A stretch of DNA of 64,000 bases. Origin: Ruegeria lacuscaerulensis (GTDB lineage Bacteria; Pseudomonadota; Alphaproteobacteria; Rhodobacterales; Rhodobacteraceae). The translations under genes were made by a program, and so were the position numbers. A model generated the notes under the pieces. It ran no database searches. It saw only the letters and a program-made list of their open reading frames with translations, and had not been told where the DNA came from. The DNA is taken from the NCBI RefSeq assembly GCF_013033355.1, contig NZ_WQDY01000001.1, positions 62,001-126,000 of the forward strand, given 5' to 3'. Positions 1 through 9,400 of this stretch are shown in pieces; position 1 is the first letter of the stretch; each line of letters opens with the position of its first letter.

Positions 1-666
1 CGAGACAGTCAGTAGTTCATTGCCAGCGGTCGCCATGGCTTCGCGGAATTCCACCGAAGTTGCGGTTCGGAAGATGTCTTCGACCTCAGCCACTTTGACG
101 GCCATCATCTTGGACGCGCGTGAGTGCATTGTCGACAACTGTACGACATAGTTCTCAAACTCGGCCAAGCCGATACAACCGGGCAGGTCACCGAAATAGA
201 GCGGATCGCTAAGGCGGAAATTGGTGTTAATCTCGGAATCGTTGACGGCATACACATCCGCTTCGATCACTTCGATGGCTGCGCGTCGTTCAGCTGCCAG
301 CCTGTAGGCGTCGGAAAGCCGTTGTTTCAGGTCAGCAAACTCGAACGGTTTCGTCACGTAGTCTGTGGCGCCGACCTCAAACGCTTCGTCGATGTACTGC
401 TTTTGCACCATAGCAGTGATCATGATGATCGGCGTAAACTGATAGTCAGGAAGATTGCGCGCATGCTCGCAAAGTGTGATGCCGTTCATTTCGGGCATTT
501 GGACGTCAAGCAAAAGACAATCGAAAATCTCGGTCGTTTCCGCAAGGATGTCGAGCGCCTCCTGACCGCTGCGAGCAGTCACTACGTCTTCGTACCCAAA
601 AGCCCCCAGAACGCAAGTCAGAAGCTCCAGGATGCTGGGGTCGTCATCTACGGCAAGTATACGCAT
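1..666 (-). CDS. Response regulator receiver protein, truncated by the left edge
   Basis: The reading frame starts at an ATG at 666 and stays open to base 1, so 222 residues are visible and the C-terminus is missing. The N-terminal ~120 residues are a CheY-like receiver: acidic pair in AVDDDPSILELL, phospho-acceptor Asp in LLLDVQMPEMNG, and the conserved Lys in VTKPFEF. After the receiver comes a region (FRLSDPL, then AEFENYVVQL, then EFREAMA) matching the same stretch of the response regulator at 2274-3401, so the two are paralogues with the same output domain, of which only the start is present here. No DNA-binding domain is seen in the visible part. The gene points away from the luxI-type gene. 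The receiver call is secure; the output function is unknown. Confidence 0.9.
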   Translation of the reverse strand, partial: MRILAVDDDPSILELLTCVLGAFGYEDVVTARSGQEALDILAETTEIFDCLLLDVQMPEMNGITLCEHARNLPDYQFTPIIMITAMVQKQYIDEAFEVGATDYVTKPFEFADLKQRLSDAYRLAAERRAAIEVIEADVYAVNDSEINTNFRLSDPLYFGDLPGCIGLAEFENYVVQLSTMHSRASKMMAVKVAEVEDIFRTATSVEFREAMATAGNELLTVS

Positions 667-1223
667 AAACAGTCACCAATCTTTGCCACCATACTGACCT
701 TGAGGACTCAAAAAGTGCCGCACAAAGGCCGGAGGGGCGTTGAATATCGCTTACACGCAGGCTGTCCGAGAAAAACGGCAAAAGGATGACGTATGCTGGG
801 CGCGGAAGTGACCGAATATTTTTTTTCGGGTTCAGTCATACTAGCCGCAGAAACTGACATGTTTGGCTCGTTAGGGCCGGTCGCGGCAATCACAGGTTGG
901 GCGGCGAAGTGATGCAGAATGACAGTTTCACAACCACCAGCCCGCGAGAGGCTAAATTTTACGATGGTGTAAGCTCTAGAACTGGCGAATTAAGGAATAC
1001 AATGATGATTCAAGACGTTGTCTAATCAGGTTGAAACCACGATGCAGTGCATTCTTCGCAAAACCGCATGCTAAATGTGCCAAAAACTCGCCCTGAATGC
1101 TCAATGTTTTGTATGGGATGTGAATTCGCCACACAATGACGCGATTACCGGAAAAAACATCATTTAGTTGTAGACGCAGCGATTCATATCTTGTCATAAG
1201 TGTGTCTAAAATAAGAGCAAAAT
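667..1223. other. Intergenic region between divergent response regulator and luxI-type gene
   Basis: 557 bases without a convincing gene. The short frames on either strand lack a ribosome binding site and resemble no protein I know. The region must hold the divergent promoters of the response regulator (leftward) and the autoinducer synthase (rightward). I searched by eye for a lux-box-like 20-bp dyad and did not find one I would defend. Confidence 0.5.
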
Positions 1224-1970
1224 ATGGACCGACCACTCAGGTATGAACAGGCATACTCAGCGTCCAAGGTATTTCCGGACCTGGAGCCAGCCAATACGGC
1301 CCAACCCGTGCCCCAACCGTCGGCACGGCGTAAGCTATTTGCGTTCAAGCGCGACACGCCTGATCGCAAGCGCGAGCTAGGGAATGTCCGTGCGACCGCA
1401 ATGAGCTTTCGCAACATGCACGAGCACGGCACATTGTTGGCAAAATATCTCGAGACTCGAAAAACGATCTTCATCGATCGCCTGCACTGGAATGTAGGTG
1501 AGGCGGATGGGATGGAGTTTGACCAATATGACACACCGGCCTGCCGGTGGGTCGTTCTGCATGAATTCGGCGAGGTTTTGGCGGGCGTTCGCCTTTTGCC
1601 GACGAACGCACGGTGTGGGGCCTACACCTATATGCTGCGGGATGCACAGAAAGGTTTGTTGCGCGATCTTCCGACGGACATTCTGTTTTTCGAGGCACCG
1701 GCGAACCCCAAGATCTGGGAAGCCTCCCGGTTTTTTGTCACCGAGAGCGTACCGGCTTCTCGCAGGTTGGCCGTACAGCAAGAGCTGTTTTTCAGGATGA
1801 CCGCTACGGCAGAAGAAAACGGCGCGACCCGCATCCTGGGCATCGTTCCTTCAGTTTGGGCACGTTGGTCGCGCAGATTGGGTGTTGGGGCTGCTCCGGT
1901 CGGGGCAAAGTTCTCGATAGACGGTACAGTAAGCCAGTCGGTTTTGTTCAATATCCACAGCACGTCTTGA
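1224..1970 (+). CDS. LuxI-type acyl-homoserine-lactone synthase, divergent subfamily
   Basis: Predicted to make an N-acyl-homoserine lactone quorum-sensing signal from S-adenosylmethionine and an acyl carrier. All the hallmark LuxI residues can be placed: Arg79 and Phe83 (ETRKTIFIDRL), Trp89, Glu98 and Asp100 (GMEFDQYDTP), Arg123 (GVRLLPT), and Glu166 and Arg169 (WEASRFF). The C-terminal half has the family pattern GATRILGIVP. The 248-residue form has about 58 residues before the conserved core, longer than usual for LuxI, and no strong ribosome binding site precedes 1224; an in-frame ATG at 1401 is an alternative start. No luxR gene lies beside it. Instead it sits between two paralogous response regulators. 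Family assignment is firm; the acyl chain cannot be predicted. Confidence 0.85.
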   Translation: MDRPLRYEQAYSASKVFPDLEPANTAQPVPQPSARRKLFAFKRDTPDRKRELGNVRATAMSFRNMHEHGTLLAKYLETRKTIFIDRLHWNVGEADGMEFDQYDTPACRWVVLHEFGEVLAGVRLLPTNARCGAYTYMLRDAQKGLLRDLPTDILFFEAPANPKIWEASRFFVTESVPASRRLAVQQELFFRMTATAEENGATRILGIVPSVWARWSRRLGVGAAPVGAKFSIDGTVSQSVLFNIHSTS

Positions 1971-2273
1971 CGCCGATCCGAGCCCTCGATCGTAGGACCG
2001 GTAAAACAACTTGAGCGATTTGTCCGCGACTGGTAGATTGTGTCAGGGTTTGATTTGACCCCAAGCTGGGTGATATGCTGCTAAATCGTTAAAATTAAAC
2101 ATAAAAACCTTTTAAGTCTCGGTGCTCGGCGACATTAGATCTGAGAGTTTTCGCCAAAATAACGCCAAGAAAAAACCCAATTTATCCAAGGTTTTTGCGA
2201 TTTTTGCCGCTGTTTCGTCCTAGTCGTTTTCTATTCTGAGCCTGTTTAACAGGTTGAAAGCGGTTGACTAGTC
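1971..2273. other. Intergenic region, luxI-type gene to response regulator
   Basis: 303 AT-rich bases upstream of the second response regulator. No open frame, tRNA or clear terminator hairpin is visible. It presumably holds the promoter of the gene at 2274, but no hexamer pair stands out. Confidence 0.4.
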
Positions 2274-3401
2274 ATGAAGCATACGACTCCGACAAGTGAT
2301 GAATTCCAGCGCAAATTGGACATGCGCGCGTTGAAGCGGACGCCTCTGAAAGTGCTGGCTGTTGACGACGAACCCGGAATTCTTGAGCTGTTGCAAACAG
2401 CTTTGGCCGAGTTTGAAAGCTGTCAGGTCTCTGTTGCCAGTTCCGCCAGCCAAGCGCTGCAGGTTATTAAAGAGGCGGAAACACCGTTCGATTGCCTTCT
2501 ATTGGACATTCAGATGCCCGGAACCAACGGGATCGAATTGCTGCGGCAGATACGGAACACACCCGGAAACTCGGAAACGCCTGCCATAATGCTGACCGCC
2601 ATGAGCGACCGAAAACATGTCGAAGACGCTTTTGCCGAAGGTGCGTTTGACTACGTTACCAAACCGTTTGATTTCTTCGAATTGCGCAGTCGCATGAATG
2701 CGGCTCATCTGTTGATGCAGGAAAGGGTCCGCAGCCGGATTTCATCGGTTTCGGTCAAGAACCTGCAAAACGTTCTCGACTACAACCAGCAGTTCAGCTT
2801 TGAGGACCCTCTGTCTGTCGACGGTCTGAAACGGTGTCTGCGTTATGTCGAATTCGACAACTATATCGAACAACTAGGCCGCAGTCGTTTATTTGACTCG
2901 TGGGTGACCGCCATCAGGTTGCAAGATGCAGCCTTTCGCTTTGATCTGAACGACTTCGGAGAGTTTCGTCGCATCATCGCGGATCTTGGAAAAAGCATTC
3001 AGACTGGGACAGCCGAGGCCGAAGCTATTTTCTCATACCGTGGCAGCGGCATCTATTTGGTCGTGACGCATGGACGGTATTGCGCAGCGAAACTGCCAAG
3101 TGAAGATCAACTCAATCAAGAATTCGCTCAGATTTTAGCGCAGCGGAACGTATCAGGCGATATCCGCACGGTCATGAGTACACCAATCTCAATGAGGGCG
3201 TTGTCTAAATCGGGTGCTCTTGCTGCGTTCGACAAGGCCGTCGCGAAGCTGGAACTGCGCGAAAAGGGCGCTCCGGCCGGGCAGCAGGTGACGCAAGAAC
3301 AGACGCCACATTCGTCCAACAAGACCAAGCCACGAGGCAGCTTGTTCGAAACGGTGTTGCGAGAGATGTACGGTAGCCAGACTTACCTGAACCGGGGTTG
3401 A
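2274..3401 (+). CDS. Response regulator with degenerate GGDEF-like output domain
   Basis: 375 residues. Residues ~24-145 form a CheY-like receiver: acidic residues in LAVDDEPGILELL, phospho-acceptor Asp78 in LLLDIQMPG, and Lys in FDYVTKPFDFF. Residues ~170-330 are shared with the truncated regulator at the left edge. The stretch FRFDLNDFGEFRRIIADLG followed by FSYRGSGIYLVV resembles a diguanylate cyclase fold in which the GGDEF signature is replaced by GSGIY, so an inactive or sensory GGDEF-like domain is possible; this is inference. The last ~40 residues look disordered. No helix-turn-helix is seen. It lies just downstream of the luxI-type gene on the same strand and may belong to the same signalling circuit. 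Confidence 0.85.
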   Translation: MKHTTPTSDEFQRKLDMRALKRTPLKVLAVDDEPGILELLQTALAEFESCQVSVASSASQALQVIKEAETPFDCLLLDIQMPGTNGIELLRQIRNTPGNSETPAIMLTAMSDRKHVEDAFAEGAFDYVTKPFDFFELRSRMNAAHLLMQERVRSRISSVSVKNLQNVLDYNQQFSFEDPLSVDGLKRCLRYVEFDNYIEQLGRSRLFDSWVTAIRLQDAAFRFDLNDFGEFRRIIADLGKSIQTGTAEAEAIFSYRGSGIYLVVTHGRYCAAKLPSEDQLNQEFAQILAQRNVSGDIRTVMSTPISMRALSKSGALAAFDKAVAKLELREKGAPAGQQVTQEQTPHSSNKTKPRGSLFETVLREMYGSQTYLNRG

Positions 3402-3417
3402 GCCAACAATGTCCTGC

Positions 3418-4776
3418 CTAGACAGGTGAGGCATTCAAAATAAGCGGGCCGCTTGTGCGCATCGTAAAAGTTAAAACCGGTTCTGGCAACGGTTCGTCTG
3501 ACAGCGAAAACGCGACTTTGCGCAGCACTGAGGCCATGAGAACCATGATTTCCGTCTCGGCGTATTGAGCGCCAATACATATGCGCGGTCCGGCACCAAA
3601 AGGTATATATTGCCCTCGGGGTATGGTCCCGCCAAGAAAACGTTCAGGACGATATTGATCAGGTTCGTCCCACAGTTTCTCATTCCGATGTAACGAGTAT
3701 ACGGGGAAGAACAACGCGTCACCGTCTTCGATCTTAACACCGTTTATGTCCAGTTCAGCGCCTGCGTCCCTGGCGAAAAAGGCGGCTGATGGATACAGCC
3801 TAAGCGTTTCTTTGATGTGGGCCCTCAGCAGCGGCATGTTTTCCAAATCGGAATACTCCACAGGGCCATCCGGTCGAACCGACATGATCTCGTGTCGGAC
3901 GCGGTTTTGCATTTCTGGGTGCAGCGCCAGCAGGTAATACCCCCATGCAAGCGCATTGGCCGAAGTTTCGTGTCCCGCGACCACGAAGGTCAGAAGGTTG
4001 TCCACTGTCGTCTCAGCATCTTCAAAATCCGACTTTAAAGCCTCAATCATCAGATCCAAAAAGTCTTCAGGCTCATCGCGGCTTTCAGCACGACGCAGGT
4101 CGATCACCTGGCGGGCCAGATCGCGCATAGTAGTAACTGGCGCCTTGCTGCTGAGCCATTTCTTGCGCGGTAACCATTTCGGAAGGCCCATTAAGTCAAA
4201 CAGGGAAAGGTCTGAAATATAATTAAAATATGCGATCAGCCCAACGCGGATCTGCTCGGCGCTGACTTCTTCATTGCCCGAAAAAATGACGCGAGAGATA
4301 TTGGTCAGTGTTGAGGCAGGCGCAACCTGGGCCACATCGACTGGCCCGGGATGCTCGGCCAATGAATCCGCTACTTCGATCCCTGTTGCGGCAAAATGGC
4401 GTGCCAGAACCGGCAAGTTGCGTGCCGCAAATAAGGGCGAGTAGCGATGCCGCTGCTTCCGCCATTTCTCTCCCTCGGACAGGATGAGACCGTTCCCGAC
4501 AGCTGATCCGATGATGTCCTTGGTGAATTTCGCTTTGGGGAAAGCGCGCCCCTGACCGACCAGCAACTCGGTGATCATTTCGGGTTCGCAGATATAGTGG
4601 ATATTCAGCGGACCCCGGACGTAAGTTTCGCGCAGCGTTTCTGCGGGAATGACCTCAAGCATGTTGCGCCCTGCCGAGCGGGCGAATTGAAGCAATGTGA
4701 CCGGCTCTTCAGCAAGCTGTGCCGAAACGGGTGTCACACCCTCGTGATTGGCTTCTATCTTTCCAATAGCGACCAC
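3418..4776 (-). CDS. Cytochrome P450 monooxygenase
   Basis: 452 residues, the normal length for a soluble bacterial P450. The I-helix oxygen-activation motif AGHETSA is at 267-273, the K-helix ExxR at Glu323/Arg326 (KETLRLYP), PERF in the meander, and the heme-binding loop PFGAGPRICIG at 392-402 with Cys400 as axial thiolate. The start is a GTG at 4776 preceded by GAGG about 7 bases upstream. No ferredoxin or reductase gene is adjacent, so electron donors must be encoded elsewhere. It runs convergently with the response regulator at 2274-3401 with only 16 bases between them. The sequence does not reveal the substrate; fatty acid or terpenoid hydroxylation are both possible. Confidence 0.93.
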   Translation of the reverse strand: MVAIGKIEANHEGVTPVSAQLAEEPVTLLQFARSAGRNMLEVIPAETLRETYVRGPLNIHYICEPEMITELLVGQGRAFPKAKFTKDIIGSAVGNGLILSEGEKWRKQRHRYSPLFAARNLPVLARHFAATGIEVADSLAEHPGPVDVAQVAPASTLTNISRVIFSGNEEVSAEQIRVGLIAYFNYISDLSLFDLMGLPKWLPRKKWLSSKAPVTTMRDLARQVIDLRRAESRDEPEDFLDLMIEALKSDFEDAETTVDNLLTFVVAGHETSANALAWGYYLLALHPEMQNRVRHEIMSVRPDGPVEYSDLENMPLLRAHIKETLRLYPSAAFFARDAGAELDINGVKIEDGDALFFPVYSLHRNEKLWDEPDQYRPERFLGGTIPRGQYIPFGAGPRICIGAQYAETEIMVLMASVLRKVAFSLSDEPLPEPVLTFTMRTSGPLILNASPV

Positions 4777-5023
4777 AACCCCACCTCTTTGTTTGTCTCG
4801 CTAGCCTGTTCTTGCATTAAGGGGTAAGGGGGTCAAAAAGGCAATAAAATCGTTAATTTATAACGCACAGTGTTGTGTCTTTACCGGCATAGGCCAGCGA
4901 AGCTATTCGACAATAATTCGGCCCGATGAAAACTATTGCCAAACTGTGAACGAAATTCCGACCAACTACGTCCTCATTGTGTCGATAAATCTCCTCTAAC
5001 TGATCAGCAAAAAAGACTTTACG

Positions 5024-6454
5024 ATGACCGCCATCGAAGCACCCCAACTAGACGGGGCACCCCAAGACAGCGACAGCAGGCTGCTACAGAATATCAAGGA
5101 TTACACTGCCATGAGCTTTGCGCTGCTTTGGCAGCGACAGGCCATTTTCCTTGCAACCACGATCCTGACAGCGTTTTTCTTCAATCCGCTGAACGCACTG
5201 TTTTTCTACGGGACAATATTGATCTGCGAGGCGCAAGACCTTTACCTGGCTAAGCGGGTAGCACGCCTTACGCCCAAGGAACGCCGGTCTATCGCAATGA
5301 TGGTGGCGTGGATTTTGTTCAATACGGTCCTGAGTTCTACCGCTATCTGCCTATACGCGGTGTCTGTTGCGCTGAAACAACCAACAGGCGGTCACTTCAC
5401 CCCGCTTTTTTTCTTGTTCGCCGCCGCCCTATTTGCGGCCATGAACAACCACCAATTCGTTTGGGCCATGATTGTGCGCCTCGCCATGTATGGCATCTCG
5501 TTCATGGTGATCGTGGTCAAAGACATCTGGATCGAACAGCCCGACCTTTCATCGGACTTGTGGCTGCATTTCTTTACCGTCGTTTTCGTGATGTACTTTC
5601 TGATCGATTGCTCGCTGGTGTTTCTCAAACTGTACCAGACCAACTTAGAGCAGCTGGAAAAGCTCAGGGAGGAGCATGAGCGGACCAAAGCGGCTTATAT
5701 TGCGAAGACTCAGTTTATCTCGACGGTCAGCCATGAGCTGCGTACGCCATTGACGTCAATCAAGGGTTCTTTGGACCTAATCAAGTCAGGCGCCGTGGGT
5801 GAGGTACCAGACAAGATGCAAAACCTTGTAGAGCTGGCGAGTAAGAACAGTGAGCGTTTGGCCTCTCTGATAAACGATGTTTTGGACATCCAGAAAATGG
5901 AAGCCGGCGAGATGGTCATCAAAGAGACGCGGATCAACGTGAACTCGCTTGTGGATGAGGCAATCGCTTGCAACCTAGGATTTGCCAGCGCCCACAATGT
6001 CGAACTGGTCGAAGAACGTTCGTCCGAACAAGATTTGTTCATCAAAGGTGACGCCTCGCGGTTGATCCAGGTTCTGACCAACATGATCTCGAACGCGGCG
6101 AAGTTTTCGTTTGAACGTGGCGTCGTCACTGTAGGGTGCGAGGTCGTCGGATCGCGGGTGCGGGTATACGTGAAAGATCAGGGGATCGGCATCCCCGAGG
6201 GTAGTCGCGACAAAGTATTTGATCGTTTTTCGCAGATTGATTCATCAGATGAACGGCACGCTGGAGGAACCGGCTTGGGGATGAGTATTTCGAAGGAGAT
6301 TGTTGAGCATTTCGGCGGGACAATTGACTACGAAAGCACACTAGGTGTCGGCACCGTATTCTTTGTGGAATTCCCGTTGCTGGAGGTCAGCAAGAAAAAG
6401 GCACTGTCTGAACAGCGCCTTTCACTGGGACAGAATGCGCTGGCCGGAGAGTAG
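5024..6454 (+). CDS. Membrane-bound sensor histidine kinase
   Basis: 476 residues. The first ~205 residues contain about six hydrophobic segments with short loops, an integral-membrane sensor without a large periplasmic domain. A short coiled coil (~205-228) leads to the HisKA domain with phospho-acceptor His237 in STVSHELRTPLTSIKGSL. The ATPase domain follows with the N box (NMISNAAKFSF), G1 box (DQGIGIP) and G2 box (GGTGLGMSISKEIVEHFGG). No receiver domain is fused to it. The neighbourhood holds two receiver proteins without kinases of their own (left edge and 2274-3401), so it is a plausible partner for them; this is inference from proximity. Confidence 0.93.
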   Translation: MTAIEAPQLDGAPQDSDSRLLQNIKDYTAMSFALLWQRQAIFLATTILTAFFFNPLNALFFYGTILICEAQDLYLAKRVARLTPKERRSIAMMVAWILFNTVLSSTAICLYAVSVALKQPTGGHFTPLFFLFAAALFAAMNNHQFVWAMIVRLAMYGISFMVIVVKDIWIEQPDLSSDLWLHFFTVVFVMYFLIDCSLVFLKLYQTNLEQLEKLREEHERTKAAYIAKTQFISTVSHELRTPLTSIKGSLDLIKSGAVGEVPDKMQNLVELASKNSERLASLINDVLDIQKMEAGEMVIKETRINVNSLVDEAIACNLGFASAHNVELVEERSSEQDLFIKGDASRLIQVLTNMISNAAKFSFERGVVTVGCEVVGSRVRVYVKDQGIGIPEGSRDKVFDRFSQIDSSDERHAGGTGLGMSISKEIVEHFGGTIDYESTLGVGTVFFVEFPLLEVSKKKALSEQRLSLGQNALAGE

Positions 6455-6490
6455 GGACAGTTTCTAAACTCGCCCGGCCATATTCGGATA

Positions 6491-9400
6491 TCACCAGTCC
6501 ACACGCTCGTAGGCATCGCTTTGAATGCTGGTGATCTCAGCTTCGGGTGAGGTCTGGACAGTCTCTGCCATGACATCGGTTTCGGCGCCATCGTCCGCAG
6601 GAGAAGAGTGTGCATCCCACGCCAGTAACTCGTCTGTTTCGCTTTGAAGCAGGTTAGACAGATCTTGCCCCTGCTGCATCATCGCGCCTTCTGTATCGTC
6701 AGCTTGCCCGACAACAAGATCAATCTGAGTTTCCGAGGAAATATTTGCGCCATTGAAACCTTTGTCTGAGACAGTGATCTCGGCTTTTATCGTGCCCTCA
6801 AACCCTGGCGGAGGCGAAATCTCAAGCATGTCCAGGTTCCACCCCTGAAGCTCTACCGAGCCACCATCTGACAGGGCTGCGTCTTCGCCACTAAGTATCA
6901 TGGTGTTTGGGGGCAAACCTTCCAGCGAAACGGATGCTGTCGGACTCGCGTGGCTAAGGTCTATCCCAAGCTCGAAACTGCCATCTTTCTCTATGGTCGT
7001 CCCGGCATCGGCTTGAACGAATTCCCGTCCGTTGGTGTCGGGGCCTTCCCATTCCAGTTTCAGACCAGCTCGGCCACGGTTCTCGAAATACCGGACTTCG
7101 ATGTCATACGTTCCGGTCTCGAGCTCGATCTCACCAGAACGGGTTCGAAACCCATGGCGACCGTCGTTGTCAACTACCTCGACGCCATTGATATAGACAG
7201 CGACACCGTCGTCCCCTCCGGCAAAAAAGGTGTAGGACCCGCCTTCTTCGATCGTAATTTTTCCTTCGAACTGGGCGCCAAAAGTGTCTTTTGACCCATC
7301 TGCCCAGAATGAGCCTTTGGTGGTTTCGAAATTTATTTCCGATATCAGCTCTTGATGGCTGGGGTCTGCGGACCAGTCTACGTCGTCTAAGTTTTTCAGT
7401 TTATGGTCGACGTCAAAATAGCGCGCAGTGAAACCGCCAAATATTTGGGCCGATGGAAGGGTTTGTTGTGCTGCATTAACGTCGAAAGCAATCATTTCCA
7501 CGCCATCATAGCTAGTGTTGCCACCCGTTGGGGTGGAATGGTGCAACGTTGCCTGCACTGGTCCCGTAAACTCTGCAGGAGGCGTGATCATAAGAGCTTG
7601 CACATTCCAGCCGCTCAGTTCGACGGTGCCGTCAGGGCCTGCAATCACTGATCCGGACTCTGTCTCGACCTGTGTGCCCTCTGGCAAATCACTCAGCGCG
7701 AAGTGAGACTCTTCCGTAAAGCCGACGGCGCCTGCGCTGATTTCAAAGGTAATCGGCATTCCCGATACAGTCTGTGCATCCACTAGGTCCGGCGCCGTGA
7801 CTGGCTGTCGCCCAACAAGACCGGGGCCTTCCCATTCCAGGGTTGGCCCTGCGGCACCGGGTGTGCCGACATTTCGAACTTCAATTACATGCGTGCCGGG
7901 CGCAAGGTCGATTTCGCCTGTTTGCGCAGAGCCATTCGGAATGACAGTCACGCCGTCGACAACCAGTGTCGCTGAGTTGTGGTCATCCAGATGGAATGTA
8001 AAAAGTCCGCCTTCTTCAACGTCAATATTGCCAGAAACTTCGATGCCGAATGCATCGTTTGACCTGCTGTCCTGGTGAGGGACCTGTCCAAAGTCGGTGG
8101 TCGAAACAACTTCTGTATGGACCGGAGCAGCGTTCCAGTCGACGTCCCTCAGACCGTCTTGGGAGGTGGTTCCAAAAAATTTAACGCTGAAACCACTGGA
8201 TACCGAGACGTCGGGCATATCGGCGACGTTCACTTGATAGTTGACGGTTTGGCTCAGCCCTCCCGCGTCAATCACTGTTACATCGACACTAACAGAGGCG
8301 GCTTCCTCGAAATCCAACGAAACACCTTTTTTTAGGCGCAGAAGGTTGTCGACGACTTCAAATCGGTCATCCGATACTTCGAACCGGTGAGTGTCCCCTT
8401 GATCGGGGTCGTCAAAACTGATTTTTCCGACAATGGCTCCGGCGACATTTTCGGCAACCGTTTGCATGGCCGCCGTCAGGGTGATGTTGTCGATCAAGGC
8501 CCCGTAGCTGTCGTTCTGACCCTCGGGTTCGCGGAGCTCCAACGTATCCTGTCCTGTCCCGACGACCTGTAGTTGAAACGTCTCCCAATCCGATGACTGG
8601 GGATCCAACTCGGCAACGAGGTTTCCGTTCCAATAGACTTCGACCGTATCGGTGCCGCCGGCAAGCCGCTCGCGAAGGTCCAGCCCCAGATCATAAAGCT
8701 GGCCGTCCACTGTTTGGATCACTTGCGAAATACTGTCTACGCCGTGACCGTGGTCCAATTCCATCAATTGGTCGCCATCCGAGGCTTTGGTGCCGCCGAA
8801 CTGGTCCCAGATTTCGATGCCGTGTGAATCCGTCCAAGACCCCGACGGGTCATTGTTAAATCCACGCCACCTTCCTTGATCGAGGTCGAATTCTTCAAAG
8901 CTGCCGTTGGAAACCAGATTGTCTGTGTTGATGCTGAGGGTCAGGTTTTCAGGACCTTCATTCATGTTCTCAATGGAGATGACGAAGTCTTTCGTTGTAC
9001 TCAGGCCACCAGAATCTGTAGTTGTGATTTGCAGCTCGATCTGGTCAGTCTCTTCGTGGTCGAACTGTACATCTGGTTTTAGCCGAAGCTCACCATCAAC
9101 CACCTCAAACCGGTCGTCCGAGACGTGATAAGCATGGTCTTCTTTGATGTCGGGATCCAGCGTCGATAGATTTCCAATCACAGTTCCAGCGGCGTTTTCT
9201 GCGACCGAGTGGTTGTCCAGGGTCACATCTTGGGGTGCTTCGTTAATGTCTTGAACGTCGATTGTGAAGCTCTCGGTCAGGCTTAGCCCGCCGGTGTCCG
9301 TCGCGGTCACGTTGACTTCGACCTGGGCGGCGTCTTCGTAGTCCAATGAAACGCCGGGCTTTAACTGCAGAACTCCGTCGACCACTTCGAATCTGTCATC

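Noticed and set aside
124..789. Plus-strand frame of 221 codons at the left edge
   Set aside because: It is the shadow of the minus-strand receiver gene, which runs off the window and has every receiver motif.
667..1223. A lux box in front of the luxI-type gene
   Set aside because: No 20-bp dyad resembling an ACCTG-type lux box could be found by eye.
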